DNA from: Bacteroidota bacterium
Lineage (GTDB): Bacteria > Bacteroidota > Bacteroidia > Chitinophagales > Chitinophagaceae
Assembly (NCBI GenBank): GCA_026391455.1
Contig: JAPLEH010000037.1
Span: 1-63,577, forward strand
Reading direction: 5' to 3'
DNA length: 63,577 nt
In this document: positions 17,485-25,311 of the stretch, one piece after another
How the letters are laid out: every line of letters starts with the position of its first letter
Numbering within the stretch: the first letter of the stretch is position 1
Notes under the pieces: model-generated
Seen by the model: only the letters and a program-made list of their open reading frames with translations
What the model was told of the DNA's origin: nothing
The model's database searches: none
Program-made: the position numbers and the translations under genes

Positions 17485-18114
17485 TTAGTATTCAAACCGG
17501 TATATCGTATCCTGGCTTTGCATTAGTTTGATAAATGCATGATGATCTTTTTCATGTCCATGCACCTGCCAGGTACTGGTTATTTCTGTTTTTTCTTTAA
17601 TCTGCCCGGTTATCTTGTATTTTAGGTTATGCGTGATAAAATGCTGCTCGATGTCCGGAATGGCTTCGGCTGTAAAGGTGGTTTTGATGGTGTATGTTTT
17701 GGATTGATGCCAGGCATCTACTTTTCTTTCTACCAGTGGTAGAATAGCGAGTACGATTAATATCAAAATACTTGCACTTGCAGAGGCAATATAATATCCG
17801 GCGCCTATGCCCATTCCCACGGCAGCTACTGTCCAGATGGTTGCGGCAGTGGTGATCCCGTTTATTTTATTATCTCCGCGAAATATTACTCCGGCGCCGA
17901 TAAAGCCAATACCCGTAAGAATATTTGAGGCTATCCGGTCCGGATTATTATCATGCCCGATAAATTCTGACATCAGGGTAAAAAAACAGGAGCCCATTGA
18001 AATCATGATCATAGTACGAAATCCTGCTGACTTACTCCGGTATTCCCGCTCGATACCTACAAGTCCACCCCACAAAGCTGCCAGTAATACACGGTAAATT
18101 ATTTCAGTATCCAT
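17485..18114 (-). CDS. MgtC/SapB family membrane protein
   Basis: 209 aa. It has an N-terminal hydrophobic MgtC domain with the family hallmarks GGLVGIEREYRSKSAGFRT (near 16-34), NILTGIGFIGAGVIFRG (near 64-80) and GITTAATIWTVAAVGMGIG. The C-terminal ACT-like soluble domain (about 140-209) is present. Members are linked to Mg2+ limitation and to ATP synthase control; the role here is unknown. It is 30 bp downstream of the ParB-like gene on the minus strand. Confidence 0.92.
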   Translation of the reverse strand: MDTEIIYRVLLAALWGGLVGIEREYRSKSAGFRTMIMISMGSCFFTLMSEFIGHDNNPDRIASNILTGIGFIGAGVIFRGDNKINGITTAATIWTVAAVGMGIGAGYYIASASASILILIVLAILPLVERKVDAWHQSKTYTIKTTFTAEAIPDIEQHFITHNLKYKITGQIKEKTEITSTWQVHGHEKDHHAFIKLMQSQDTIYRFEY

Positions 18115-18144
18115 GTCATTTATATTTAAAGGTTAATTTTTATT

Positions 18145-18534
18145 TTATTGATCCTGATCTTGTTCCTCTTCTATATCTGTTATTCTGCAGGGTATTTCAA
18201 GATCTTCGGAAAGATAATATATAGAGCAGACCCGGTGATACCCGTCGGCGATGATGAGTTTTCTGTCTCTAACTAACAGTATCGGCGATAATTTCCTTCC
18301 ATTTTTAGCCTTTTTCAGATTTTCTTTTACATGAATATTGTCTTTGGGCAGCAGCGGTAATTCGCTGGCTCTTAGAATGTCTTTAGATTTCTTCAAAATT
18401 GTTTTGCTTTGTTTTAGTCGGGAAACAATCTTTCCTGCTTTTGTATCGGGATATAACAGGGTTAAATAATCGAATGCTGCAGGAAAGTCGTGTTCCTGCG
18501 GATCGCTATGCCATATATTCTTTTTCAGTTTCAT
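18145..18534 (-). CDS. ParB/sulfiredoxin-fold domain protein
   Basis: 129 aa. The C-terminal half reads SPILLVRDRKLIIADGYHRVCSIYYL, matching the ParB N-terminal/Srx-like motif (adGyHRv) found in CTP- or ATP-handling proteins. No HTH or dimerisation domain is present, so it is not a chromosome-partitioning ParB. The biological role is unknown. It shares the 158-bp divergent region with the DUF4136-like lipoprotein gene and probably forms an operon with the MgtC-like gene. Confidence 0.65.
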   Translation of the reverse strand: MKLKKNIWHSDPQEHDFPAAFDYLTLLYPDTKAGKIVSRLKQSKTILKKSKDILRASELPLLPKDNIHVKENLKKAKNGRKLSPILLVRDRKLIIADGYHRVCSIYYLSEDLEIPCRITDIEEEQDQDQ

Positions 18535-18587
18535 ATTTTTTATTAAGGGATTAAAAATAGTATAATATCAGCTAACAGAAACGCTGA

Positions 18588-18654
18588 TACACCGATTGTT
18601 TTTGCCCGGTCGGCGACTATGGATTAATCACCCTTCGCGTGCAGTGTAAATTTG
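18588..18654 (+). promoter_or_regulatory. LytTR-type direct-repeat promoter, site 4 (DUF4136-like gene)
   Basis: Half-sites TACACCGA (18588-18595) and GTCGGCGA (18609-18616) have a 21-bp period, with TTTGCC at 18601. TAAATTTG at 18647-18654 is a perfect TAnnTTTG -7 box. The start codon of the interrupted lipoprotein gene is 39 bp downstream. Confidence 0.65.
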
Positions 18655-18692
18655 TATCGTAAGTTATTTCATTAAAATTAAAAGTAAGATTT

Positions 18693-19259
18693 ATGCGATA
18701 CTATTTCACTAAACTACTCCTGGTTATTCCTGTTGCGGCGTTGATGTTCAGCAGTTGCAATGTAACCAGTCATACGGAGAAAGCCACCTGAGTTAATTTT
18801 TCCGCCTACCAAACCTTTGCCTGGACGAATGGCGGCGATACACGTAAAGCTAACCGGTCTGATAATGATATTATTGATAATAATATCAAAAACGTGGTGA
18901 GCGAAGAATTGTCCAAAAAGGGGTGGAGGGAAGTGGAGGATAATCCGGATGTATTGCTTGATTATGCAATAGCCGTAAAGCACGGCACAAAGCGGGAGTC
19001 AGCCCCGGTCTATTCCCGTCCGTTTTCCTCTTATATATATGGACGAAGGGGTGTGTATAGCATCTGGCATCCTTCTATGTTGGTGGGAGTGCGTACGCGA
19101 AATATACCCTTTAAGGAGGGGGAGCTATCTGTAAATATGATCGATGCGAAGTCAAATAAGCTGATCTGGCAGGGCTGGGCACAGGGGGAGATCAATAGTC
19201 AAACCGTTACAACAAAAGATATTACCCAGCAGGTAAAATCTATTTTCAGGAAGTTTTAA
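18693..19259 (+). pseudogene. DUF4136-like lipoprotein gene interrupted by an in-frame TGA
   Basis: One frame runs from ATG at 18693 to the stop at 19259. It starts with a lipoprotein signal (VAALMFSSC, Cys 23) and continues with the DUF4136-like core (NFSAYQTFAWTNGG, DPDVLLDYAIAVKHGT, LSVNMIDAKSNKLIWQGWA). The frame is broken only by TGA at 18789-18791, codon 33, ten codons after the lipobox cysteine. No frameshift is involved and the reading after the TGA matches the family without a gap. It is either a recent nonsense mutation, a sequencing error or read-through. Without the first 32 codons the remainder has no signal peptide. The promoter (site 4) looks intact. Confidence 0.8.
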
Positions 19260-19297
19260 ATGCCATTCATTTTCTGTACTTAAATTAATTTAAAACA

Positions 19298-20812
19298 ATG
19301 ACAACTAAATTTAAATTTTTTGCAATGGTAACTATGATTGTTGCCATTATCGGGGGGTATGTATTTGCCGGTTCATATGCTATTTTCAGTCACGAAAGCA
19401 AAAGTCAAAACAATATACCCCAGACGGAAAAAGTGGCTGTAATGCCGGCCGGATTTAACGAAACCACCACTCCGCCTGCAGATTTTGAAAAGGCAGCCAC
19501 CAGTGCTGTGCCTTCTGTGGTGCATATTAAAACGCTCACAAAAGCCAAAGACCAAAAAGGAAGAGGTATGCAGGGCAATCCATTTGGCGACCTGTTTGGT
19601 AACGATGATATATTCAAACGATTCTTTGGTGAAAATGGTGGTGGTATGCAACAGGATCAGCGGGCTGCCGGCTCAGGGGTGATTATCAGTAGTGAGGGAT
19701 ATATTGTAACCAATAACCATGTGGTGGATGGCGCCAGTGATATTATGGTTACGTTGAGCGACCGGAAGAATTACAAAGCCAAAGTGATCGGTGCAGATGC
19801 CAATACGGATCTGGCATTGATAAAAATTGATGCAAAGAATCTGCCGGTGATGCCCATTGGGAATTCTGACGGAGTACACCTGGGGCAATGGGTACTGGCT
19901 ATCGGCTACCCGCTTAATCTGGATGTAACGGTTACCCAGGGTATCGTGAGTGCCAAAAGCCGGAATATTGGCATTAACAATAAAAGTGCCGCACCGGTGG
20001 AAGCATTTATACAAACGGATGCGGCAGTGAATCCCGGTAGCAGCGGTGGGGCGTTGGTAAACACAAATGGGGAACTGGTAGGGATAAATGCTGCGATCGC
20101 TTCACCCACGGGTTCCTATGCGGGGTATGCATACGCTATCCCTTCTAATTTAATGAAGAAAGTTATAGGAGATCTGATGAAGTTCGGTACGGTGCAAAGG
20201 GGGTATCTGGGTATCAGTATGGCTCCTGATGAGCTGGATGATGCCAGCAAAAAAGAGTTAGGAGTTAACGATCAGGTATCAGGTGTATGGGTAATGGAGA
20301 CCGACCCTGCTGGTGCAGCCGCTGAGGCCGGAATTAAAAAGGGTGATGCCATAATAAAAATCAACGGTACGAAAGTAAGCAGCAATGCGGAGGTGAGTGA
20401 ACAGGTGGCACAGTTTAAACCCGGGGATAAGGTAAGCATCACATTTGTAAGAGGGAATGAAGAGAAAACGGTGGATGTTGTGCTCAAAAGTAAACTGGGT
20501 CAGTTTGCCAGTCAGAATGCGGCGTCAGCGGCAGCATTGGGTGCCGAATTTGCAACCCTTTCAAAAACAGAATGTGAGCAGGCAGGTATTACCGGTGGTG
20601 TGCGGGTAAGTGCAATCAGTGAGGAGGGTATACTGGGCAACGAAACAACGATGAAGGAAGGATTTATCATTACCAGAATTGGTGACATACCGGTAAGTAC
20701 TGTTGAGCAGCTACAGGATGCCATCAGCAAACAAGCAGGTAATTTTCAGATACAGGGGGTATATCCCGGATCAGCCAAACTTTATTATTACGGTATCAAT
20801 GACTTGAAATAA
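19298..20812 (+). CDS. htrA: Do-family (HtrA/DegP) periplasmic serine protease
   Basis: 504 aa. An N-terminal membrane anchor or signal (about 8-29) is followed by a low-complexity glycine-rich linker, the trypsin-like domain with triad H141 (TNNHVV), D171 (NTDLALI) and S249 (NPGSSGGAL), and two PDZ domains (about 300-390 and 410-500). It degrades or refolds misfolded envelope proteins. It starts 38 bp after the interrupted lipoprotein gene, with no promoter of its own visible, so it probably shares LytTR site 4. A GC-rich terminator follows at 20857-20889. Confidence 0.95.
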   Translation: MTTKFKFFAMVTMIVAIIGGYVFAGSYAIFSHESKSQNNIPQTEKVAVMPAGFNETTTPPADFEKAATSAVPSVVHIKTLTKAKDQKGRGMQGNPFGDLFGNDDIFKRFFGENGGGMQQDQRAAGSGVIISSEGYIVTNNHVVDGASDIMVTLSDRKNYKAKVIGADANTDLALIKIDAKNLPVMPIGNSDGVHLGQWVLAIGYPLNLDVTVTQGIVSAKSRNIGINNKSAAPVEAFIQTDAAVNPGSSGGALVNTNGELVGINAAIASPTGSYAGYAYAIPSNLMKKVIGDLMKFGTVQRGYLGISMAPDELDDASKKELGVNDQVSGVWVMETDPAGAAAEAGIKKGDAIIKINGTKVSSNAEVSEQVAQFKPGDKVSITFVRGNEEKTVDVVLKSKLGQFASQNAASAAALGAEFATLSKTECEQAGITGGVRVSAISEEGILGNETTMKEGFIITRIGDIPVSTVEQLQDAISKQAGNFQIQGVYPGSAKLYYYGINDLK

Positions 20813-20856
20813 CGGAAGTAGCTTTCATGGCTATGGTTATGGTTATGGTTTCTCGT

Positions 20857-20889
20857 GGGGGTGCAGCAGTTTGCACCCCCCTTTTTTTT
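20857..20889 (+). terminator. Terminator after the HtrA gene
   Basis: GGGGGTGCA, loop GCAGT, TTGCACCCCCC-type arm, then eight T. The T tract merges with the first half-site of LytTR site 5. Confidence 0.88.
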
Positions 20890-20954
20890 GAACGACTGTT
20901 ATTGCCTTTTCACCGAGCGGTGAATTTTAACAATACGCGCTGCATGTAATTTTA
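20888..20954 (+). promoter_or_regulatory. LytTR-type direct-repeat promoter, site 5 (YceI-like gene)
   Basis: Half-sites TTGAACGA (20888-20895) and TTCACCGA (20909-20916) have a 21-bp period, with ATTGCC at 20901. The -7 box TAATTTTA is at 20947-20954, 38 bp after the second half-site and 17 bp before the start codon. Confidence 0.7.
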
Positions 20955-20971
20955 TTTCATAAATAAAAGTT

Positions 20972-21517
20972 ATGAATACGCTATCCCGCAATCTGTTTGT
21001 CCTTCTTCTTTTCATTACCAGAACGGTGTCGGTAAATGCCCAATACGATGAAGTTAATTTCAGGGCAACAGCAGCCCGTTTGGTGCCGGCGAACGGATCT
21101 GATAACAGCTCTTTTATACTCAATAAGGCGCTGGTTTTCCTTCCCAATGGCTCCAATGAACTTCAGGTGGCTGTAAATATTCCCTATTCAATAGTGGCCA
21201 ATACGAATGTGGAGGATTCGGATGTACTGAACCCCGGATACCAGTTCAGGCTTAAAGTAACAATAAACCTTAATGAAATGCAGGGTGAACTTACGTCTGC
21301 AAAAACCTATACGGTCAGGGGAATGCTTACACTCAATGGGATTACTAACCCGGTACAGGTTTCTTATATCCCGGTGGTTTCTGGTCCTGATGAGAATGGA
21401 AACTTCAGTGTGTTTTTAACAGCAAGGTTTAGCCTGGCTGATTTTAATCTGGAAGTTCCGGATGTCCGCAAAGAGTTTATCATCTGCCTGAATAATGCGA
21501 GGGTGAACAGGGTGTGA
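20972..21517 (+). CDS. Secreted YceI-like lipid-binding protein
   Basis: 181 aa with a signal peptide ending near VNAQ (24). The rest is predicted all-beta with the YceI-like pattern of alternating strands (SFILNKALVFLPNGSNELQVAVNIPYS, YTVRGMLTLNGITNPVQVSYIPV, FSVFLTARFSLADFNLEVPD). YceI proteins are periplasmic lipocalin-like barrels that bind isoprenoid lipids; ligand unknown here. It has its own LytTR-type promoter (site 5). Confidence 0.75.
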   Translation: MNTLSRNLFVLLLFITRTVSVNAQYDEVNFRATAARLVPANGSDNSSFILNKALVFLPNGSNELQVAVNIPYSIVANTNVEDSDVLNPGYQFRLKVTINLNEMQGELTSAKTYTVRGMLTLNGITNPVQVSYIPVVSGPDENGNFSVFLTARFSLADFNLEVPDVRKEFIICLNNARVNRV

Positions 21518-21550
21518 TGAATGAGATCAGACACAAGTTCATTTTGCCTG

Positions 21551-21617
21551 TTTACCGAGTCATATTGCCTTACTGGCTATAAGTAAAGTGAACGTTATCA
21601 ATTGTAAATTAATTTAA
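21551..21617 (+). promoter_or_regulatory. LytTR-type direct-repeat promoter, site 6 (before 21648)
   Basis: Half-sites TTTACCGA (21551-21558) and ACTGGCTA (21572-21579) have a 21-bp period, with TATTGCC between them. The -7 box TAATTTAA is at 21610-21617, 38 bp after the second half-site. An extra TTTGCC at 21543 directly upstream suggests a third, overlapping half-site. Confidence 0.55.
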
Positions 21618-21647
21618 ACCTCTAAATCAAAAACATAACGTAATACA

Positions 21648-22220
21648 ATGAAAAAATTACTGATCATTCTGGTTATCACTATTACCGGATTAAATTATTC
21701 ACAGGCCCAGGATTTCCGGGGCTTATCCTGGGGCAGCTCACTGGATACTGTTCAGGACGTGGAAACATCACGTTTGTTATCGAATGTAAATAACGATGAA
21801 CTGATATATAAAGATATATTGGGCGGTTCCGATTGCGAAGTTATTTACCTGTTCAATGACAATGATAAGCTGATCAGCGGGATGTATCTTTTTACTAAAA
21901 AGTATTCCAATCCCCAGCTTTATATACAGGACTACAACAAGTTTAAAGATTTGCTCACCAAAAAGTATGGGAAGGCCACCAGTGATGTGGAAAGCTGGGC
22001 CGGCAATGTAACGCCGAAACAGAAACTGGACTATGGTCAGGCTGTGTCAACCGGAATGCTTTCCCTGAGTGCGACCTGGAATACTGGAAGGTCTGTTATT
22101 AAAATCGTATTGGCAGAAACAAACGATCACAAGCCCGGTTTACAAATTCATTATACCAGTGCTTCATTAGATCAGTTTGAAAACAGTGCTGATTTAAATG
22201 AATCATTGAAAAAATTATAA
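21648..22220 (+). CDS. Secreted protein of unknown function
   Basis: 190 aa. A signal peptide ends near SQAQ (21). The mature N-terminus DFRGLSWGSSLDTVQDVE resembles the start of small exported proteins that open with a (G)-x-x-WG-x(S/M)-x(2)-V motif; no named family is assigned. It has a LytTR-type promoter (site 6) and is followed 37 bp later by the DUF6600-like gene, with which it probably forms an operon. Confidence 0.65.
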   Translation: MKKLLIILVITITGLNYSQAQDFRGLSWGSSLDTVQDVETSRLLSNVNNDELIYKDILGGSDCEVIYLFNDNDKLISGMYLFTKKYSNPQLYIQDYNKFKDLLTKKYGKATSDVESWAGNVTPKQKLDYGQAVSTGMLSLSATWNTGRSVIKIVLAETNDHKPGLQIHYTSASLDQFENSADLNESLKKL

Positions 22221-22257
22221 CCATACTACTTCACCTGCACTTCTAAAACATTATACA

Positions 22258-23202
22258 ATGAAAAAGTTTATTTTATCTGTTTATCTTCTGGCTGCCACGG
22301 CTGTGCTTTTTTCAAGCTGTAGCAGCAGTAATGCCATTACGCAAAGTCCCGCAGCACCTGCTTCCATCGACTACCAGGATTTTTATGACGGCTTATCCCC
22401 CTATGGTACCTGGATTGACTATCCGGCATATGGCCATGTGTGGCACCCTGGTGTGGCGGGCGATTTCCGGCCCTACCTCACCAATGGATACTGGGATTAT
22501 ACCAATGAAGGCTGGATGTGGCAGTCAAATTACAATTGGGGCTGGGCGCCGTTTCACTATGGCCGGTGGACCTATGATAATACATACGGATGGCTGTGGA
22601 TACCGGGGTACGAATGGTCGCCCGCCTGGGTAACCTGGGGAAATGTAGATAACTACTATGCCTGGGCACCCCTGCTGCCTGAAGTAAATGCAGGTTTTGC
22701 TTTTAACCAGTGGAGGCCCGCACCCTTTTATTGGAATTTCTGCGGACGGGAACATATTTATGACCGGGATATTTATGACCGGGTGGAAAGAAGGGAGTTT
22801 GCGGTTAATTATGCCACCAGGATCAATATCATCAATAATTTCGATGTCACCCGCATACATTACCAGTATTATTGCAAAGGGCCAGAGGTAAGTGATGTAC
22901 AGAAGTATGCCAACCGTACTATTGAGCCTGTCTCTATCAGGGAGACGAATAAAGCAAGCCTGGCAAGGCGGGCAGGGAATGAAGTACATGTGTACCGGCC
23001 TCCTGTGTTAACAGCCCAACCCAGGGAATTCAGAAGGATAGATAACCCTACCGCAACGCCTGCGCACAATAGCGACGCCAAAATAAGAAATGAAGGCACG
23101 GATCAAAAACAGAATGTGGAGCGATTGCCAGTACATAAAGCACCGGAGTCTGCTATAAGAAGAGAAAGGCCAATGAATAACAGTAAAAAGAACAGACGAT
23201 GA
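22258..23202 (+). CDS. DUF6600-like lipoprotein with YxWGxW repeats
   Basis: 314 aa. The lipobox is at about 17-21 (LFSSC). Residues 35-145 carry tryptophan- and tyrosine-rich repeats (SPYGTWIDYP, YGHVWHPG, NEGWMWQSNYNWGWAPFHYGRW, YGWLWIPGYEWSPAWVTWG), the hallmark of DUF6600 proteins, which may bind polysaccharide or self-associate. The C-terminal third is basic and low-complexity. The stop codon overlaps the start of the universal stress protein gene (ATGA), so the two are translationally coupled. Confidence 0.82.
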   Translation: MKKFILSVYLLAATAVLFSSCSSSNAITQSPAAPASIDYQDFYDGLSPYGTWIDYPAYGHVWHPGVAGDFRPYLTNGYWDYTNEGWMWQSNYNWGWAPFHYGRWTYDNTYGWLWIPGYEWSPAWVTWGNVDNYYAWAPLLPEVNAGFAFNQWRPAPFYWNFCGREHIYDRDIYDRVERREFAVNYATRINIINNFDVTRIHYQYYCKGPEVSDVQKYANRTIEPVSIRETNKASLARRAGNEVHVYRPPVLTAQPREFRRIDNPTATPAHNSDAKIRNEGTDQKQNVERLPVHKAPESAIRRERPMNNSKKNRR

Positions 23203-23687
23203 TAAACAGCGAAATAAATGAGCCGGTCAGGAAAAATATCCTGATTGCACTCGATTATCATCCCTCTGCTGAAAAAGTAGCAAAAGAAGGGTATGAATTT
23301 GCGAAAGGGATGAATGCAAATATCATTATTGTACATGTGTATGCAGAGCCGGCCTTTTATGCAGCGGATTATTCTCCCATCATGGGTTATAAGGGTGCGT
23401 ATACAGATGGCGCTAAGGCTGTAGTGGACGATATAAAAAAGGAAGGAGTGGCTTTTCTGGAAGCAGTAGCCAGTCATCTGGGAGATCCGGCAATTAAAAC
23501 AGTGGCCCTTTCCGGAGATACGATTGAGAAGGCAATTCTGGATTATGCCGACAACAACTCAATAGACCTGATCGTAATGGGCTCTCATGCCCGGCATGGT
23601 ATTGGAAAATTACTCATGCCCGATTTATCTGAACACATGATAAAACATTCAAAAATTCCAATATTGATTATTCGAACGGATAAATAG
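23199..23687 (+). CDS. Universal stress protein (UspA family)
   Basis: 162 aa, a single Usp domain. It has N-terminal KNILIALDYHPSAEKVAKEGYEFAK and a C-terminal nucleotide-binding motif GSHARHGIGKLLMPDLSEHMIKHSKIPILII, close to G-x2-G-x9-G-S/T. It is probably an ATP-binding stress protein in the cytoplasm. Its start overlaps the preceding lipoprotein stop by 4 bp. A terminator follows at 23811-23834. Confidence 0.93.
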   Translation: MINSEINEPVRKNILIALDYHPSAEKVAKEGYEFAKGMNANIIIVHVYAEPAFYAADYSPIMGYKGAYTDGAKAVVDDIKKEGVAFLEAVASHLGDPAIKTVALSGDTIEKAILDYADNNSIDLIVMGSHARHGIGKLLMPDLSEHMIKHSKIPILIIRTDK

Positions 23688-23810
23688 ATTGTTTTTTTGA
23701 AGGTTCGGTAAGAATCCATTACATCCATTCTACGCCTGTGCGGGCGAAATAAAACTGAATCCGTAATGAAAGGCTGCATCCGAATCACCACTCAGCAATA
23801 GAACGCTGAT

Positions 23811-23834
23811 AGCCCCTCCACCAGGAGGGGCTTT
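23811..23834 (+). terminator. Terminator after universal stress protein gene
   Basis: AGCCCCTCC, loop ACCA, GGAGGGGCT, then TTT. Confidence 0.85.
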
Positions 23835-23847
23835 TGTATGCGCAGAT

Positions 23848-23914
23848 GCCAACGACCATATTTGCCCGTTCAACGAATGCCGCTTTTCTTACCCATTCAT
23901 TTGCTTCAATTTTA
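23848..23914 (+). promoter_or_regulatory. LytTR-type direct-repeat promoter, site 7 (efflux operon)
   Basis: Half-sites GCCAACGA (23848-23855) and TTCAACGA (23869-23876) have a 21-bp period, with TTTGCC at 23861. The -7 box is CAATTTTA at 23907-23914, 38 bp after the second half-site. It drives the TolC/adaptor/ABC operon. Confidence 0.65.
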
Positions 23915-23937
23915 TCCTGTTATTAAAACAAATGGTG

Positions 23938-25299
23938 ATGAAGAAACTCAGTCTTATATTTTTTATTCTTTCCAGTACATTACTGTACACCGTAAGGTGC
24001 GTGGCGCAATCCGGAGCTGCGGCTCTTTTGCCGGAAAGCTGGTCGTTAGCGCAATGTATTGAGTATGCACGACAGCATAATATCCAGGTTAATTCGTTGC
24101 AATATGCACAGCAGTCTGCAGAACAAAATGTAATTGCAGCGAAAGGGGAAAAGATACCCCTGCTTTCCGCGTCGGTAGCCAATAATTTGAACAATGCCAA
24201 TAATAATGTGCGTGGCAATGGTAATCTGGTAAACCAGCTAACCAGCAGCGGGGCCTATGCAGTAAATTCTTCGGTAGTGCTTTGGAATGATAACTCGGTG
24301 AATAACACCATCCGCCGTCAGGATCTGTCTTTTCAATCGGCGGGGCTTTCTGTACAGCAAGCCCAGAATAATGTTACGCTGGCCATTACTCAGGCCTACC
24401 TGAATGTATTACTGGCGAAGGAAAATGAAAAATACGTGAGCGAACTGGTGCATAATACGGATTCTGCTGTACTGCAGTCAAAGCAACTTTTTGAAGCAGG
24501 AAAGGTGGCTAAGATCAGTTTGCTGCAAATACAAGCACAGTTGGCGAGCGATAAGTATCTGTTGGTACAGGCACAAAACACCATAAGGTTAAATACACTA
24601 ACCCTGAAGCAATTATTACAATTGTCTACCGAAACACCATTTGAAATTGCCCAGGTGCCCGCTGTAAATGCCGCTGCTGCCATAGCTCCTGTAGCGGAAG
24701 CACAGCAACTGGCGCTCCAAAATTTTCCGGAAATAAAAATTGGAAAACTGGCCATGGATATCAGCACACTGGATATTGCAATCGCAAAAGCGGCCTTTAA
24801 GCCCACCATAAAAGCAACGGGCGCATTGGGCTCCGGCTATAGCGATGTGCTGCTCAACTCCGTAAACCCGAAAACAAGTTATTTCAGGCAAACGGGTAAT
24901 AATTTTTACCAATCCATGGGAGTATCTGTAGCCATTCCAATTTTTGCCCAACGGCAAAACAAAACGAACCTGGAAAAAGCCAGGATCGCCTACAAACAAT
25001 CAGGGCTTAAGCTACAGAGCAACCAGTTGGTATTAACACAGGCCGTGGAGCAGGCATACCTGAATGCCGTGAATGCACGGCAGGCTTATGATGCGGCCAG
25101 CCAGCAATTAACGGCTGCTACGGAAAGCTACCGCATAGTGTATGCCGAATTAAAATTAGGTGCCTTAAATGTGTATGATTTATTGCAGCAGCGCAATCAG
25201 TATGTACAGGCCGTGCAGGCATTTACACAAGCCAAATACACGGCAGTATTACAACAGAAGGTCTATCAGTTTTATATGGGTACGCCCATTACTTTATAA
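23938..25299 (+). CDS. TolC-family outer-membrane efflux protein
   Basis: 453 aa from ATG 23938, where MKKLSLIFFILSSTLLYTVRCVAQ is a signal peptide; an in-frame ATG two codons earlier is less signal-like. The mature protein begins SWSLAQCIEYARQHNIQV and shows the duplicated helical-barrel pattern of outer-membrane factors (TLAITQAYLNVLLAKENEKYV; TQAVEQAYLNAVNARQAYDAA). It forms the exit duct of the tripartite pump encoded by the next three genes (12- and 11-bp gaps, then a 4-bp overlap). Expression is probably from LytTR site 7. Confidence 0.95.
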   Translation: MKKLSLIFFILSSTLLYTVRCVAQSGAAALLPESWSLAQCIEYARQHNIQVNSLQYAQQSAEQNVIAAKGEKIPLLSASVANNLNNANNNVRGNGNLVNQLTSSGAYAVNSSVVLWNDNSVNNTIRRQDLSFQSAGLSVQQAQNNVTLAITQAYLNVLLAKENEKYVSELVHNTDSAVLQSKQLFEAGKVAKISLLQIQAQLASDKYLLVQAQNTIRLNTLTLKQLLQLSTETPFEIAQVPAVNAAAAIAPVAEAQQLALQNFPEIKIGKLAMDISTLDIAIAKAAFKPTIKATGALGSGYSDVLLNSVNPKTSYFRQTGNNFYQSMGVSVAIPIFAQRQNKTNLEKARIAYKQSGLKLQSNQLVLTQAVEQAYLNAVNARQAYDAASQQLTAATESYRIVYAELKLGALNVYDLLQQRNQYVQAVQAFTQAKYTAVLQQKVYQFYMGTPITL

Positions 25300-25311
25300 A
25301 TATTAAACGAT

